From the NCBI GenBank assembly GCA_036389375.1, contig DASVQA010000154.1, positions 1 to 22,642 of the forward strand: a stretch of DNA of 22,642 nucleotides, given 5' to 3'. Origin of the DNA: QHXQ01 sp036389375 (lineage in GTDB: Bacteria > Acidobacteriota > Blastocatellia > Pyrinomonadales > Pyrinomonadaceae). The position numbers and the translations under genes were made by a program. This document shows, piece after piece, positions 8,610 through 15,507 of the stretch (positions within the stretch are counted from its first letter, which is position 1; every line of letters starts with the position of its first letter). Under the pieces are notes generated by a model. It searched no databases. It was given only the letters and a program-made list of their open reading frames with translations, and was not told the DNA's origin.

Positions 8610-9812
8610 ATGCAACGGCTCACGCTCAGACTACTCGTCGCGCTCTTAACCTTCCTCGTCAGCATCAGCGTCACCGCCGCCGTCATCGTCAACTCGCCGC
8701 CCGCCACAGTGCCGCCGGTTGCTGCGCCGCCGGTCGCGGCGACGACAGCGACGAGCGATAACACGTTGGAACTCGTCTTCGTGCTCGACACGACCGGCTC
8801 GATGGGCGGTCTGCTGGAAGGCGCAAAGCAGCGCGTGTGGGGCGTCGTCAACGAGGTGATGCAGTCGGATGCGCACCCCAACGTGCGCGTCGGGCTGGTC
8901 GCTTATCGTGACGTGGGCGACGAGTACGTGACCAAGGTGCTGCCGCTCACGAGCGATCTGGACAAGGTCTACACGACCCTGATGGATTACCGCGCAGACG
9001 GCGGCGGCGACGGGCCGGAAAACGTCCGCCGCGCGCTCGCCGACGGCATACAGCAAGCCGGCTGGGCGCAGGACACGACCCGCACGGCGCAGATCGTCTT
9101 TCTCGTCGGCGACGCGCCGCCGCACGACGATTATGAACAGGAACCAGCGACGACCACGACGGCCGCTATCGCCGCCAAGCGCGGCATGATCGTCAACACG
9201 ATCCAGTGCGGGCAATTGGACGCGACGCGCACGGTCTGGCAGGCGATTGCGCGCGAGGGGCACGGGCAGTTCTTCGCCATCGCGCAGGACGGCGGCGTGC
9301 AGGCGATCACCACGCCCTACGACGACGAGTTGAGCAGCCTGAGCCAGAAACTTGGCAGCACCGTCGTCGCTTACGGCGGCGGCGCAGGGGCGGCGGGCGA
9401 TGCCTACCGGGCTGAGATTGCGGCCACGTCAAGAGCGAGCGAGACGAAAGTGGCCACCGCCGCACCGAAGCCCGCGCAGGCCGAGCGCGCGCTCAACAAG
9501 GCGCTCAACCGCGACGCCTACGCCAACGACCTGTTGCAGAGCATCGAGAACGGCTCGGTCAAAGCGGACGCGGTCAAGACCGAAGACCTGCCCGCCGATT
9601 TGCGTAAACTCTCGGCGGACGAACGCAGGAAGGAACTTGATAAACGCTTGGCCGAACGCAAGCAACTGCGCGCCGACATCGTCGCCCTCGCCAAGCGGCG
9701 CGACGCCTTCATCGCGGCCGCGCGCAAACGCCAGACCGGCAAACAGGACGGCTTCGACACCGCCGTCTCCGCCGCCCTCAAAGAGCAGCTTGCCCGCAAA
9801 GGCATCAAATAA
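8610..9812 (+). CDS. Secreted or membrane-anchored VWA-domain protein
   Basis: A 400-residue exported protein with an N-terminal hydrophobic segment (about 6-27) that is either a signal peptide or an uncleaved anchor. The von Willebrand A domain spans about 52-255. Its metal-ion site starts 'FVLDTTGSMGG' (D60, T62, S64: Thr replaces the first Ser of the DxSxS motif). It also has 'YRADGGGDGPENV' (D134 in the loop that usually supplies Thr) and 'LVGDAPPHDDY' (D168). This extended GGGD-PE form belongs to a known bacterial VWA subgroup. The C-terminal 130 residues are Lys/Arg/Ala-rich and largely helical ('KRLAERKQLRADIVALAKRR' is representative). AAGGAG at 8591-8596 is 13 nt before the ATG, rather distant. 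Likely a Mg-dependent adhesion or scaffolding protein; its partner is unknown. Confidence 0.87.
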   Translation: MQRLTLRLLVALLTFLVSISVTAAVIVNSPPATVPPVAAPPVAATTATSDNTLELVFVLDTTGSMGGLLEGAKQRVWGVVNEVMQSDAHPNVRVGLVAYRDVGDEYVTKVLPLTSDLDKVYTTLMDYRADGGGDGPENVRRALADGIQQAGWAQDTTRTAQIVFLVGDAPPHDDYEQEPATTTTAAIAAKRGMIVNTIQCGQLDATRTVWQAIAREGHGQFFAIAQDGGVQAITTPYDDELSSLSQKLGSTVVAYGGGAGAAGDAYRAEIAATSRASETKVATAAPKPAQAERALNKALNRDAYANDLLQSIENGSVKADAVKTEDLPADLRKLSADERRKELDKRLAERKQLRADIVALAKRRDAFIAAARKRQTGKQDGFDTAVSAALKEQLARKGIK

Positions 9813-9836
9813 ACCGGGCCAAAAATAAACCGGGCC
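9807..9836 (+). repeat. 14-nt tandem direct repeat that duplicates the stop codon
   Basis: AAATAAACCGGGCC occurs at 9807-9820 and again at 9823-9836 (period 16). The first copy contains the TAA stop of the VWA gene. It looks like a small local duplication just before the long hairpin. Confidence 0.8.
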
Positions 9837-9840
9837 CAAG

Positions 9841-9892
9841 CGGCGCGATGGACGATGAATGAAACACCTTTACTTCATCGTCCATCGCGCCG
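9841..9892. repeat. Perfect 19-bp inverted repeat built of heptamers, between convergent genes
   Basis: Arms 9841-9859 and 9874-9892 are perfect reverse complements with a 14-nt loop. Inside the arms the sequence steps at 7 bp (GATGGAC, GATGAAT; opposite arm TTCATCG, TCCATCG). It lies between the VWA gene (+) and the elongation factor P gene (-), so a bidirectional terminator role is likely, although no T-run follows on either side. It belongs to the heptamer hairpin family seen at five other sites in the window. Confidence 0.75.
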
Positions 9893-9906
9893 TCTGCCAC
9901 ATCTCT

Positions 9907-10479
9907 CTACGCGCGGCCTGCGACCTCGCCAGTCTGCGTGTTGACGCGGACGACTTCGCCTTCTTTGATAAAGAGCGGCACGCGCACCTGAAGGCCGGTT
10001 TCGAGCGTGGCGGGTTTGTTTGCGCCCCCGGCCGCCGTGTCGCCGCGCAGCCCCGGCTCGGTCTGCGTGACTGTCAACTCGACGAACTGCGGCAACTCAA
10101 GCGAGACGGGTGCGCCGTTGTACTTCAACACCTGCACGGACGTGCCCTCTTTCAAATAGCTGCGCGCGTCGCCCACCTGCTCCTCGTCCAACGCGAACTG
10201 TTCATAACTCGTCTCGTCCATAAAATGCATGCCGTCGGCGTCCGCGTAGAGGAACGAAGCGGGCGTCAGTTGCACGTCCGGCTCGGCGAACTTCTCCGTC
10301 GCCTTGAAACTCTTCTCCTGCATCGCGCCCGTCAACAGGTGGCGCAGTTTCGTCCGCACCATCGTCGCTGCGCCGCGCGCCGTCGGCGAGGCGAAGAACA
10401 CGTCCACAACCAGATAGGGCTGGCCGTCCACCGTGATCAGCAGTTTCCGTTTCAGTTCGTTCGCTCCGATCAGTGCCAT
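9907..10479 (-). CDS. efp: Elongation factor P, with EfpL/YeiP-type loop
   Basis: Translation factor that binds the ribosome between the P and E sites and rescues stalling at polyproline. It is 190 residues, the family's usual size, with three beta-barrel domains. The central domain has 'YLKEGTSVQVLKYNGAPVSLELPQ'-like sequence, and the C-terminal domain carries the EF-P signature 'KPATLETGLQVRVPLF' with 'PGLRGDTAAGG' before it. In domain I the loop tip reads 'SPTARGAAT' with R35 at the tip. Canonical EF-P has K or R in a shorter PGKG or SGRN loop; SPTARGAAT is what E. coli YeiP (EfpL) has. The start is the ATG at 10479 with AGAAGGA upstream; an in-frame ATG-less extension to 10572 is not supported by homology. 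No modification enzyme (EpmA/B, EarP, YmfI) is seen nearby. Confidence 0.93.
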   Translation of the reverse strand: MALIGANELKRKLLITVDGQPYLVVDVFFASPTARGAATMVRTKLRHLLTGAMQEKSFKATEKFAEPDVQLTPASFLYADADGMHFMDETSYEQFALDEEQVGDARSYLKEGTSVQVLKYNGAPVSLELPQFVELTVTQTEPGLRGDTAAGGANKPATLETGLQVRVPLFIKEGEVVRVNTQTGEVAGRA

Positions 10480-10583
10480 GCGTGTGTGTCCTTCTAGGTA
10501 ATGGTTAAAGGTCGAGCCGCGCGTCGCCAGCCCCGCCAGCGCCGGCCCCGGAAAGAATTCTTTGGCCGCCAAAGTTTTAACCC

Positions 10584-10613
10584 TTGCTTAGCCCAAAGGC
10601 AATCAGGTAATCT
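10584..10613 (+). promoter_or_regulatory. Candidate promoter of the Ser/Thr kinase gene
   Basis: TTGCTT (10584-10589) and TAATCT (10608-10613) with an 18-nt spacer, in the 263-nt gap between divergent genes. It would give a leader of about 120 nt. Motif evidence only; no other element is clear in this gap. Confidence 0.3.
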
Positions 10614-10742
10614 GGATTTGCCGGAGCTTGCGCCGACCAGCGCCGCCCGCCCCCGTTCAGTCTTGCCTCTCTCGAACCGCTTTACCAAGTCCTTACAACA
10701 CCGGCTCACCACATCTCGCCCGAAGGAGTTTAACAACCAAGT

Positions 10743-12464
10743 ATGATCGAACCGGGTACGCTGCTGCAAAACCGTTACCGCGTCGTCAAGCAGATCGGCC
10801 AAGGCGGCATGGGCGCTGTCTACGTCGCCACGGACGAACGCTTCCACAGCACGGTCGCTGTCAAGCAGACCTTGTTCGACGACGCGGCGCTGCGCAAAGC
10901 CTTCGAGCGCGAGGCGCAACTCCTGAATCACCTGCGCCACGCCGCGCTGCCGAAAGTCAGCGATCACTTCATCGAGGGCACGGGCCAGTTCCTCGTCATG
11001 GAGTACATCGAAGGCTCCGACCTCTCGGACTTGCTCGATGCGCGCAACGGCGGCGCGTTCCCCTGCGCCGACGTGTTGGCGTGGGCCGACGAGTTACTCA
11101 ACGCGCTCGACTACCTGCACACGCAGACGCCGCCCATCATCCACCGCGACATCAAACCGCAGAACCTGAAGCTGACCACGCGCGGCCAGATCGTGCTGCT
11201 CGACTTCGGGCTGGCCAAAGGCACGCCCCTACAGATGCACGCCAGCACGACCGCCAGCATCTTCGGCTACTCGCGCAACTATGCACCGCTCGAACAGATT
11301 CAGGGCACAGGCACGGACGCGCGCAGCGACCTCTACAGCTTGGGCGCGACCCTGTATCACCTGCTGACCGGCACAGCGCCCGTAGATGCCTTGACGCGTG
11401 CCAGCGCCATCGTCAATAACCAGCCCGATCCGCTGCTGCCAGCCCATCTCATGCGCGAGCAGATTCCGGCGGCGGTCGGCGGCGTGTTGCATCGCGCCCT
11501 CGCGCAGAACGCCGCGCTGCGCCCGCAGACGGCCGGCGCTCTGCGCGCAGCCCTCAGGCAGGCGGCCAACACCACCCGCGACGAGGCGACACTGGTGGAC
11601 GACGCTTCGTTCACACCGGAAGGGCAGCAGCCCACCATCGTCATAAACCACACCGACCGTGCGACGACGCAGATGCGCCGCCCGGCGCTGCCCGGCGAAA
11701 TCTCCCGCACGCGCAACGCCGCGCATCGCTCGCCCTCGCGCACGACGCAGACGCGCGTTGCACACGCGCCCGCTGAACTGCCCGCACGCAGGTCGCCGAA
11801 GTTGATTGTCGCAGCGGCCATCGCCCTGCTCGTCGCCTGCGTCTCAGTCCCGCTGCTGCTCCGGCAGCGCGCCGCCGCGCCCGCCGCCGTCAGGTCGGAC
11901 GCAACGCTCACAGACGCGTCCGGCGCGACCACGAATGCGCCGAACGGCACGACCAGCGGGCCCGCGCAGTCCGAAGCATCTTCCGCCGGTCTCGCCAACA
12001 CAGAGCCCACGCCGGCAGCGGCGAACGACCCGGCCGCCGCCGCGCAAACAAACGCCGCTCCGGCCACAAACGCCGCGAGTACGAACCCGCCGACCGCGAG
12101 CACGAGCGCAGGCTCTGAGGCCAACGGTCAAACTTCGCCCACCGGCATCTCGACCGCCGCCCGGCCCGGTCTCGAAATACATAATCCAATTCCGGCGGCG
12201 ACACCTGACGACGGCAGCGCCGCGCGCGAGTTGGCCGCGCGCCGCGCCGAAGAAGCGCGCAAAGCCGAAGAGACGCGCCGCGCCGATGAAGCACGCCGCG
12301 CCGAAGAGGCGCGCCGGGCTGCCGATGAAGCGCGCCATGCGGAAGACATGCGCCGCATTGACGAAATGCTGCGCCGCGCCGGCCCGCCGCCCGACGGTCA
12401 AGCGCCGCCTTTCGGTGGCGGCCCGCCCCCACCCCCGCCCGGTTGCCGCCCGCCGCTCTATTAG
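10743..12464 (+). CDS. Membrane Ser/Thr protein kinase (PknB-like) with helical, proline-rich tail
   Basis: Hanks-type kinase, 573 residues. Kinase domain about 11-270: glycine loop 'IGQGGMGAVYVA', ATP lysine K41 in 'VAVKQT', paired E57, catalytic loop 'HRDIKPQN' (D136, K138, N141), 'DFGLAKG' (D154), and 'YAPLEQ' in place of APE; all catalytic residues are intact. A 75-residue linker rich in Thr/Arg precedes one membrane helix at about 352-375. The part beyond is an Ala/Thr/Pro-rich extracytoplasmic spacer, a charged helix of repeated (R/K)AEEAR units at about 494-545, then a Pro/Gly tail. No PASTA or other ligand domain is present. AAGGAG at 10723-10728 is 14 nt from the ATG. It phosphorylates unknown targets. 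ThiE follows 44 nt later, but functional linkage is doubtful. Confidence 0.93.
   Translation: MIEPGTLLQNRYRVVKQIGQGGMGAVYVATDERFHSTVAVKQTLFDDAALRKAFEREAQLLNHLRHAALPKVSDHFIEGTGQFLVMEYIEGSDLSDLLDARNGGAFPCADVLAWADELLNALDYLHTQTPPIIHRDIKPQNLKLTTRGQIVLLDFGLAKGTPLQMHASTTASIFGYSRNYAPLEQIQGTGTDARSDLYSLGATLYHLLTGTAPVDALTRASAIVNNQPDPLLPAHLMREQIPAAVGGVLHRALAQNAALRPQTAGALRAALRQAANTTRDEATLVDDASFTPEGQQPTIVINHTDRATTQMRRPALPGEISRTRNAAHRSPSRTTQTRVAHAPAELPARRSPKLIVAAAIALLVACVSVPLLLRQRAAAPAAVRSDATLTDASGATTNAPNGTTSGPAQSEASSAGLANTEPTPAAANDPAAAAQTNAAPATNAASTNPPTASTSAGSEANGQTSPTGISTAARPGLEIHNPIPAATPDDGSAARELAARRAEEARKAEETRRADEARRAEEARRAADEARHAEDMRRIDEMLRRAGPPPDGQAPPFGGGPPPPPPGCRPPLY
12222..12378 (+). repeat. Hexapeptide coding repeat in the kinase tail
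   Basis: About seven imperfect 18-bp units encode RAEEAR, KAEETR, RADEAR, RAEEAR, RAADEAR, HAEDMR. This predicts a single charged alpha-helix or coiled coil on the outside of the membrane, like the TolA stalk in composition. Confidence 0.7.
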
Positions 12465-12495
12465 AACTTAAGTCAAACCTTGCGCGCCGCTCAGT

Positions 12496-12501
12496 TATAC
12501 T
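12496..12501 (+). promoter_or_regulatory. -10-like TATACT just before thiE
   Basis: TATACT ends 7 nt before the GTG chosen for thiE, so a transcript made from it would start at or next to the start codon. No matching -35 box is visible at normal spacing. Confidence 0.25.
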
Positions 12502-12508
12502 CGCCGCT

Positions 12509-13150
12509 GTGCCAGCAGACGCGCTCAGCTTACCCCGCCTCTACCCCGTCACAGACGCACGCCTGACGGGGCTGACACACGCCGAGCAGGTTGCGCGCCT
12601 CTGCGCTGGCGGCGCGACGCTCGTGCAACTGCGCGAAAAGCACGCCAGCCCGCGCGAGTTTTACGTGGCGGGCGTGGCTGCACTACAAGTTGCGCGGGCG
12701 CACGGCGCGCGGCTCATCATCAACGACCGCGCCGACATTGCGCTCGCGCTGCAAGCGGACGGCGTGCATCTCGGCCAAGACGACCTAGACCCGACGGCCG
12801 CGCGCCGCCTGCTCGGCCCTCAGGCGATCATCGGCTACTCCACGCACAACGTCGCACAGGCCCGCGCCGCCGCTGAACTGCCGATCAATTACATCGCCAT
12901 CGGCCCCGTCTTCCCGACCACGACCAAGGCTAACCCGGACGAGGTCGTCGGTCTCGCAGGCGTCGCGCAGGTGCGCGCCGACGTGGGCCCGCGCGTGCCG
13001 CTCGTCGCCATCGGCGGCATCACGAGCGAGAATGCGCGCGCAGTCATCGCGGCCGGCGCGGACGCGGTCGCAATCATCGGTGCGCTGCTTGCCGTGCCGG
13101 CGCTAATCGCAGAGCGCACCGCCGCGCTCCTGCAAAGCTTGGAAAGTTAA
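12509..13150 (+). CDS. thiE: Thiamine-phosphate synthase
   Basis: Joins HMP-pyrophosphate and the thiazole phosphate carboxylate to make thiamine phosphate, in the cytoplasm. 213 residues from the GTG at 12509, the usual size of a TIM-barrel ThiE. Motifs in order: 'LYPVTDARL', 'LVQLREKHAS' (pyrophosphate-side Arg/Lys), 'LIINDRADIALALQADGVHLGQDDL' pattern (Mg-binding Asp), 'IIGYSTHN', 'YIAIGPVFPTTTKAN' and 'VAIGGIT' with the phosphate-binding Gly. A TTG at 12443 would extend the frame into the kinase gene, but the added residues do not look like ThiE, so GTG 12509 is preferred. No Shine-Dalgarno is visible. No other thi genes are near; it is a single-gene location. Confidence 0.93.
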   Translation: MPADALSLPRLYPVTDARLTGLTHAEQVARLCAGGATLVQLREKHASPREFYVAGVAALQVARAHGARLIINDRADIALALQADGVHLGQDDLDPTAARRLLGPQAIIGYSTHNVAQARAAAELPINYIAIGPVFPTTTKANPDEVVGLAGVAQVRADVGPRVPLVAIGGITSENARAVIAAGADAVAIIGALLAVPALIAERTAALLQSLES

Positions 13151-13166
13151 GACTTGTAAAACCGGG

Positions 13167-13182
13167 GCGAAAAACTTTTCGC
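13167..13182 (+). terminator. Possible terminator hairpin after thiE
   Basis: GCGAAAA (13167-13173) pairs with TTTTCGC (13176-13182), 17 nt after the thiE stop, followed by the T-rich TTGCCTTT. The loop is only 2 nt unless the last pairs open, so it is weak. Confidence 0.35.
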
Positions 13183-13211
13183 TTGCCTTTAATCGTTCGA
13201 TTAGCGACAAT
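13183..13211 (+). promoter_or_regulatory. Candidate promoter of the pilT-like gene with a dyad in its spacer
   Basis: TTGCCT (13183-13188) and GACAAT (13206-13211) are 17 nt apart. The spacer is almost wholly filled by the perfect dyad TAATCG-TT-CGATTA (13190-13203). A regulator bound there would sit between the two boxes, as MerR-type activators or spacer-binding repressors do. The binding protein is unknown. Confidence 0.4.
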
Positions 13212-13221
13212 GCTTGAGGAG

Positions 13222-13246
13222 CAGGCGGTCTCTTATTTTCCGCCTG
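13222..13246 (+). other. Leader hairpin upstream of the pilT-like gene
   Basis: CAGGCGG (13222-13228) pairs perfectly with CCGCCTG (13240-13246) around an 11-nt T-rich loop, in the roughly 100-nt leader predicted for the PilT-like gene. Its role is unknown. Confidence 0.4.
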
Positions 13247-13321
13247 TCACGTCGCACAGCAACCCGCCACGCTCTGTCGTTCCCGTAAAATTTTCAGTCA
13301 ACATCTGGAGCTAAAGAGGGC

Positions 13322-14509
13322 ATGAGCTTCCTCGATTTGCCGCCGATTATCGAGCGCATGCTGCTCGTCTCAGACAAGATCAGTGATCTGAACTTCTCCG
13401 TCGGGCAGCCGCCGCAGGTTGAAGTCAACGGGAAACTGACGAGCGTGCAGCCCATGGGGCTGCAACGGCTGACGCCTTACCAGACCGAGGTCATCGCCAT
13501 GACCTTGCTCGACGGCAACCCCGACGCCGCCGCGCGCCTCGCGCACACAGGCTCGGCCGACCTCAGCTATTCGCTCCCCACGCACATACGCTTCCGCGTC
13601 AACATCTTTCAGCAGCGCGGCTCCTACTCCATCGTCATGCGCGTGATCCCGACCGAAGTGCCGACGCTCGAAGCCTTGAACCTGCCCGCCTCACTCGAAG
13701 ACATTGCGGGTTTGCGCAACGGCATCGTGCTCGTCACGGGGCCGACCGGCGCGGGCAAGACTTCGACGCTCGCCGCGATCATAGACCGCATCAACAGCCA
13801 GCACTACTATCACATCATCACGCTCGAAGACCCCATCGAGTTTCTGCATCAACACCGCCGCGCCACCATCAACCAGCGCGAGATCGGCTCGGACGCGAAG
13901 GACTTCCCCTCGGCCCTGCGCGCCGCCCTGCGCCAAGCACCAAAAGTGATCCTCGTCGGCGAGATGCGCGACTACGAGACCACCGAGATCGCACTCGAAG
14001 CCGCCGAAACCGGCCACCTCGTTCTCTCCACGCTGCACACGATTGACGCCTCGAAGACGGTTGATCGCATCATCGGTCTGTACCCGAAAAACGAAGAGGC
14101 GGTGATCCGCACGCGGCTGGCGCAGACGTTCCGCTTCATCCTGTCGCAACGCCTGTTGCCGCACGCAGACGGGCAGGGGCGCGTGGCCGCCGTCGAAATC
14201 CTGAAGTCCACGCCGCGCACCCGCGAGTATTTGCAGAACGGCGAGTCCGAAGGCAAAACGCTGCTCGACGCCATGCGCGACAGCCGCCTCGAAGGCATGC
14301 AGGACTTCGACTCAGTGATCAAAGACCTCATCCAGCGCAAGGTCGTCACGCTTGAAGACGGCTTAACTTTCGCCACGAACCAGAACAACCTGCTGCTCGA
14401 ACTCAAAGGCGTCACCGCACAGGACGACTTCCTGCGCGCCGAAACCAACGCCAGCCCGGTCGCACGCTCGTCGCGCGGCACAGCCATGCTCGACCTGATC
14501 ACACCTTAA
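13322..14509 (+). CDS. pilT: PilT/PilU-type pilus retraction ATPase
   Basis: Hexameric secretion ATPase that powers type IV pilus retraction at the inner face of the membrane, 395 residues. N-terminal PAS-like domain about 1-125, with 'SDLNFSVGQPPQVEVNGKL' where PilT proteins usually read SDLHLS. Core motifs: Walker A 'GPTGAGKT' (140-147, K146), Asp box 'ITLEDPIEF' (166-173), 'INQREIG', Walker B 'VILVGEMRD' (E214) and His box 'GHLVLSTLHT' (231-240). 'VGEMRD' separates PilT/PilU from PilB-type extension ATPases. The last 50 residues extend past the core. GGAG at 13307-13310 lies 11 nt before the ATG. The next gene, a zinc-ribbon/pseudo-receiver protein, may be a partner. No other pil genes are in the window, so PilT versus PilU cannot be decided. 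Confidence 0.92.
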   Translation: MSFLDLPPIIERMLLVSDKISDLNFSVGQPPQVEVNGKLTSVQPMGLQRLTPYQTEVIAMTLLDGNPDAAARLAHTGSADLSYSLPTHIRFRVNIFQQRGSYSIVMRVIPTEVPTLEALNLPASLEDIAGLRNGIVLVTGPTGAGKTSTLAAIIDRINSQHYYHIITLEDPIEFLHQHRRATINQREIGSDAKDFPSALRAALRQAPKVILVGEMRDYETTEIALEAAETGHLVLSTLHTIDASKTVDRIIGLYPKNEEAVIRTRLAQTFRFILSQRLLPHADGQGRVAAVEILKSTPRTREYLQNGESEGKTLLDAMRDSRLEGMQDFDSVIKDLIQRKVVTLEDGLTFATNQNNLLLELKGVTAQDDFLRAETNASPVARSSRGTAMLDLITP

Positions 14510-14530
14510 AAGCAGAGACGAGTGCCGGGT

Positions 14531-14550
14531 GACAAGTTAAAAACTTTGTC
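14531..14550 (+). terminator. Hairpin after the pilT-like gene
   Basis: GACAAGTT (14531-14538) pairs with AACTTTGTC (14542-14550) with one bulged T and a 3-nt loop, followed by TCTTGCT. It lies 22 nt past the stop. The flanking GACGAGT and GCCGGGT words step at 7 bp and partly match the heptamer repeat that follows. Confidence 0.4.
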
Positions 14551-14556
14551 TCTTGC

Positions 14557-14584
14557 TCGTCACCTGTCATTCGTCACTCGTCAC
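14557..14584 (+). repeat. Four tandem heptamers (TCGTCAC family)
   Basis: TCGTCAC, CTGTCAT, TCGTCAC, TCGTCAC run without gaps at 14557-14584. A degenerate partner arm precedes at about 14516-14533 (ACGAGTGCCGGGTGAC). The repeat ends 8 nt before the ATG of the zinc-ribbon gene, where a Shine-Dalgarno would normally be. Confidence 0.75.
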
Positions 14585-14592
14585 TTCAGCTT

Positions 14593-15384
14593 ATGGTTAT
14601 TATCTGCCAGCAATGTTCCGCGCGGTTGCAACTGGACGACGCCAAAGTGCCGGCGCGTTCGTTCACGGTGCGCTGCCCGAAGTGCCAGCAAATCATCAAC
14701 GCGCAGCCGCCCGCGCAAGCGCCCGACTACAGCGCGCTCGGTGTGGGCGACGTGGCGCAGCCCACGCAGTCGCGCTTCGGCAAGCCGATGCCCGCGCCGG
14801 CCTTCAAGCCGGAGGCGGGCAACGACGAGCCGGGCGCAGGCGACGCCATCTCGTCGAATAAGACGGAGGTGACGCGGCTGCTCTCTTCGCTGTTGCAACA
14901 GGCGATGGCGACGGCGGCGACCGAGGCTTCGCAGACGGCCGGGGGGCGCGGCTGGGGGCATCATCGCCGCGCGCTCGTCTGCGCCGCGCCGGAGCATCGC
15001 TATGCGGTCGCGCGCATTCTGGTCGAGAACGGTTATGAGGTGTTCGTCGCCGAAGACACGACGCAGGCCATCGAGCGCATGCGCGAAGATCAGATGGACG
15101 TGATCCTGCTTGCGCCCGACTTCGATCCGGGCGAGCAGGGCGCGGCCTTTGTCAGCCGGGAACTGAGCGCGCTCCGCCCCAGCGTGCGCCGCCGCACCTT
15201 CCTCGTCCACATGATGCCCGACGTGCGTACGGGCGATCAGCACGCCGCCCTCGTCCGCAGCGCCAACTTCGTCCTCAACCCGGCCGACATGGAAGACCTC
15301 CCCCGCGCCCTCGACCGCGTCATCCGCGACTTCAACGAACTCTACCGCAACTACAATCAGGCGCTGCAACTGCAAGGCATCTAA
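14593..15384 (+). CDS. Zinc-ribbon protein with degenerate receiver-like domain
   Basis: A 263-residue cytoplasmic protein. Residues 1-38 form an MJ0042-type zinc ribbon with C5-x2-C8 and C28-x2-C31 ('IICQQCSARLQLDD', 'FTVRCPKCQQI'). A Pro/Ala linker and a helix follow (about 86-112). Residues about 125-245 alternate strand and helix like a CheY receiver: 'RALVCAAPEHRYAVARILVENGYEV', then 'MDVILLAPDFD'. But the acidic pair after strand 1 is missing (AAPEH), the acceptor place is D176 or D178, and the invariant Lys is absent ('VLNPADM'). It is therefore probably a phosphorylation-independent pseudo-receiver. No Shine-Dalgarno is visible before the ATG. Its position right after the PilT-like ATPase suggests a motility or polarity role, as with FrzS-type pseudo-receivers, but this is inference. 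Confidence 0.85.
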   Translation: MVIICQQCSARLQLDDAKVPARSFTVRCPKCQQIINAQPPAQAPDYSALGVGDVAQPTQSRFGKPMPAPAFKPEAGNDEPGAGDAISSNKTEVTRLLSSLLQQAMATAATEASQTAGGRGWGHHRRALVCAAPEHRYAVARILVENGYEVFVAEDTTQAIERMREDQMDVILLAPDFDPGEQGAAFVSRELSALRPSVRRRTFLVHMMPDVRTGDQHAALVRSANFVLNPADMEDLPRALDRVIRDFNELYRNYNQALQLQGI

Positions 15385-15389
15385 CCGCC

Positions 15390-15472
15390 GGGCTGAGGGC
15401 TGAGGGCTGAAGGCTGAATAAGAACTGCTCAACTTGAGTTGTTCTTTCCGCCTTCAGCCCTCAACCCTTTTT
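15390..15472 (+). terminator. Heptamer inverted repeat with T-tract, intrinsic terminator
   Basis: Left arm: GGGCTGA x3 then AGGCTGA (15390-15417). Right arm: CCTTCAGCCCTCAACCC (15451-15467), pairing with 15397-15413 with one G-T. Between them AAGAAC...GTTCTT and CTCAA-C-TTGAG also pair, so the whole element can fold as one long stem. TTTTT follows at 15468-15472. It lies 5 nt past the stop of the zinc-ribbon gene. The T-tract makes an intrinsic terminator the best reading. Confidence 0.75.
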
Positions 15473-15507
15473 GTTGACGCTCGCGGACGTGGCTTGTATC
15501 TTAGCGG

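Noticed and set aside
9841..9892. Insertion-sequence end or attachment site
   Set aside because: No transposase or integrase is present and no target-site duplication flanks the inverted repeat; the 14-nt repeat lies on one side only.
10480..10572. N-terminal extension of elongation factor P
   Set aside because: The family begins at about MALIGANEL; the ATG at 10479 has a good Shine-Dalgarno and gives the normal length.
10494..10967. 157-residue minus-strand frame between the EF-P and kinase genes
   Set aside because: It overlaps the kinase's glycine loop and ATP lysine codons and shows no family motif.
11357..12124. Minus-strand frames opposite the kinase
   Set aside because: The kinase catalytic motifs fix the plus strand; these frames only mirror its Ala/Thr/Pro linker.
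12443..12508. TTG start extending ThiE into the kinase gene
   Set aside because: The extra 22 residues do not resemble ThiE and part of the stretch is still kinase coding sequence.
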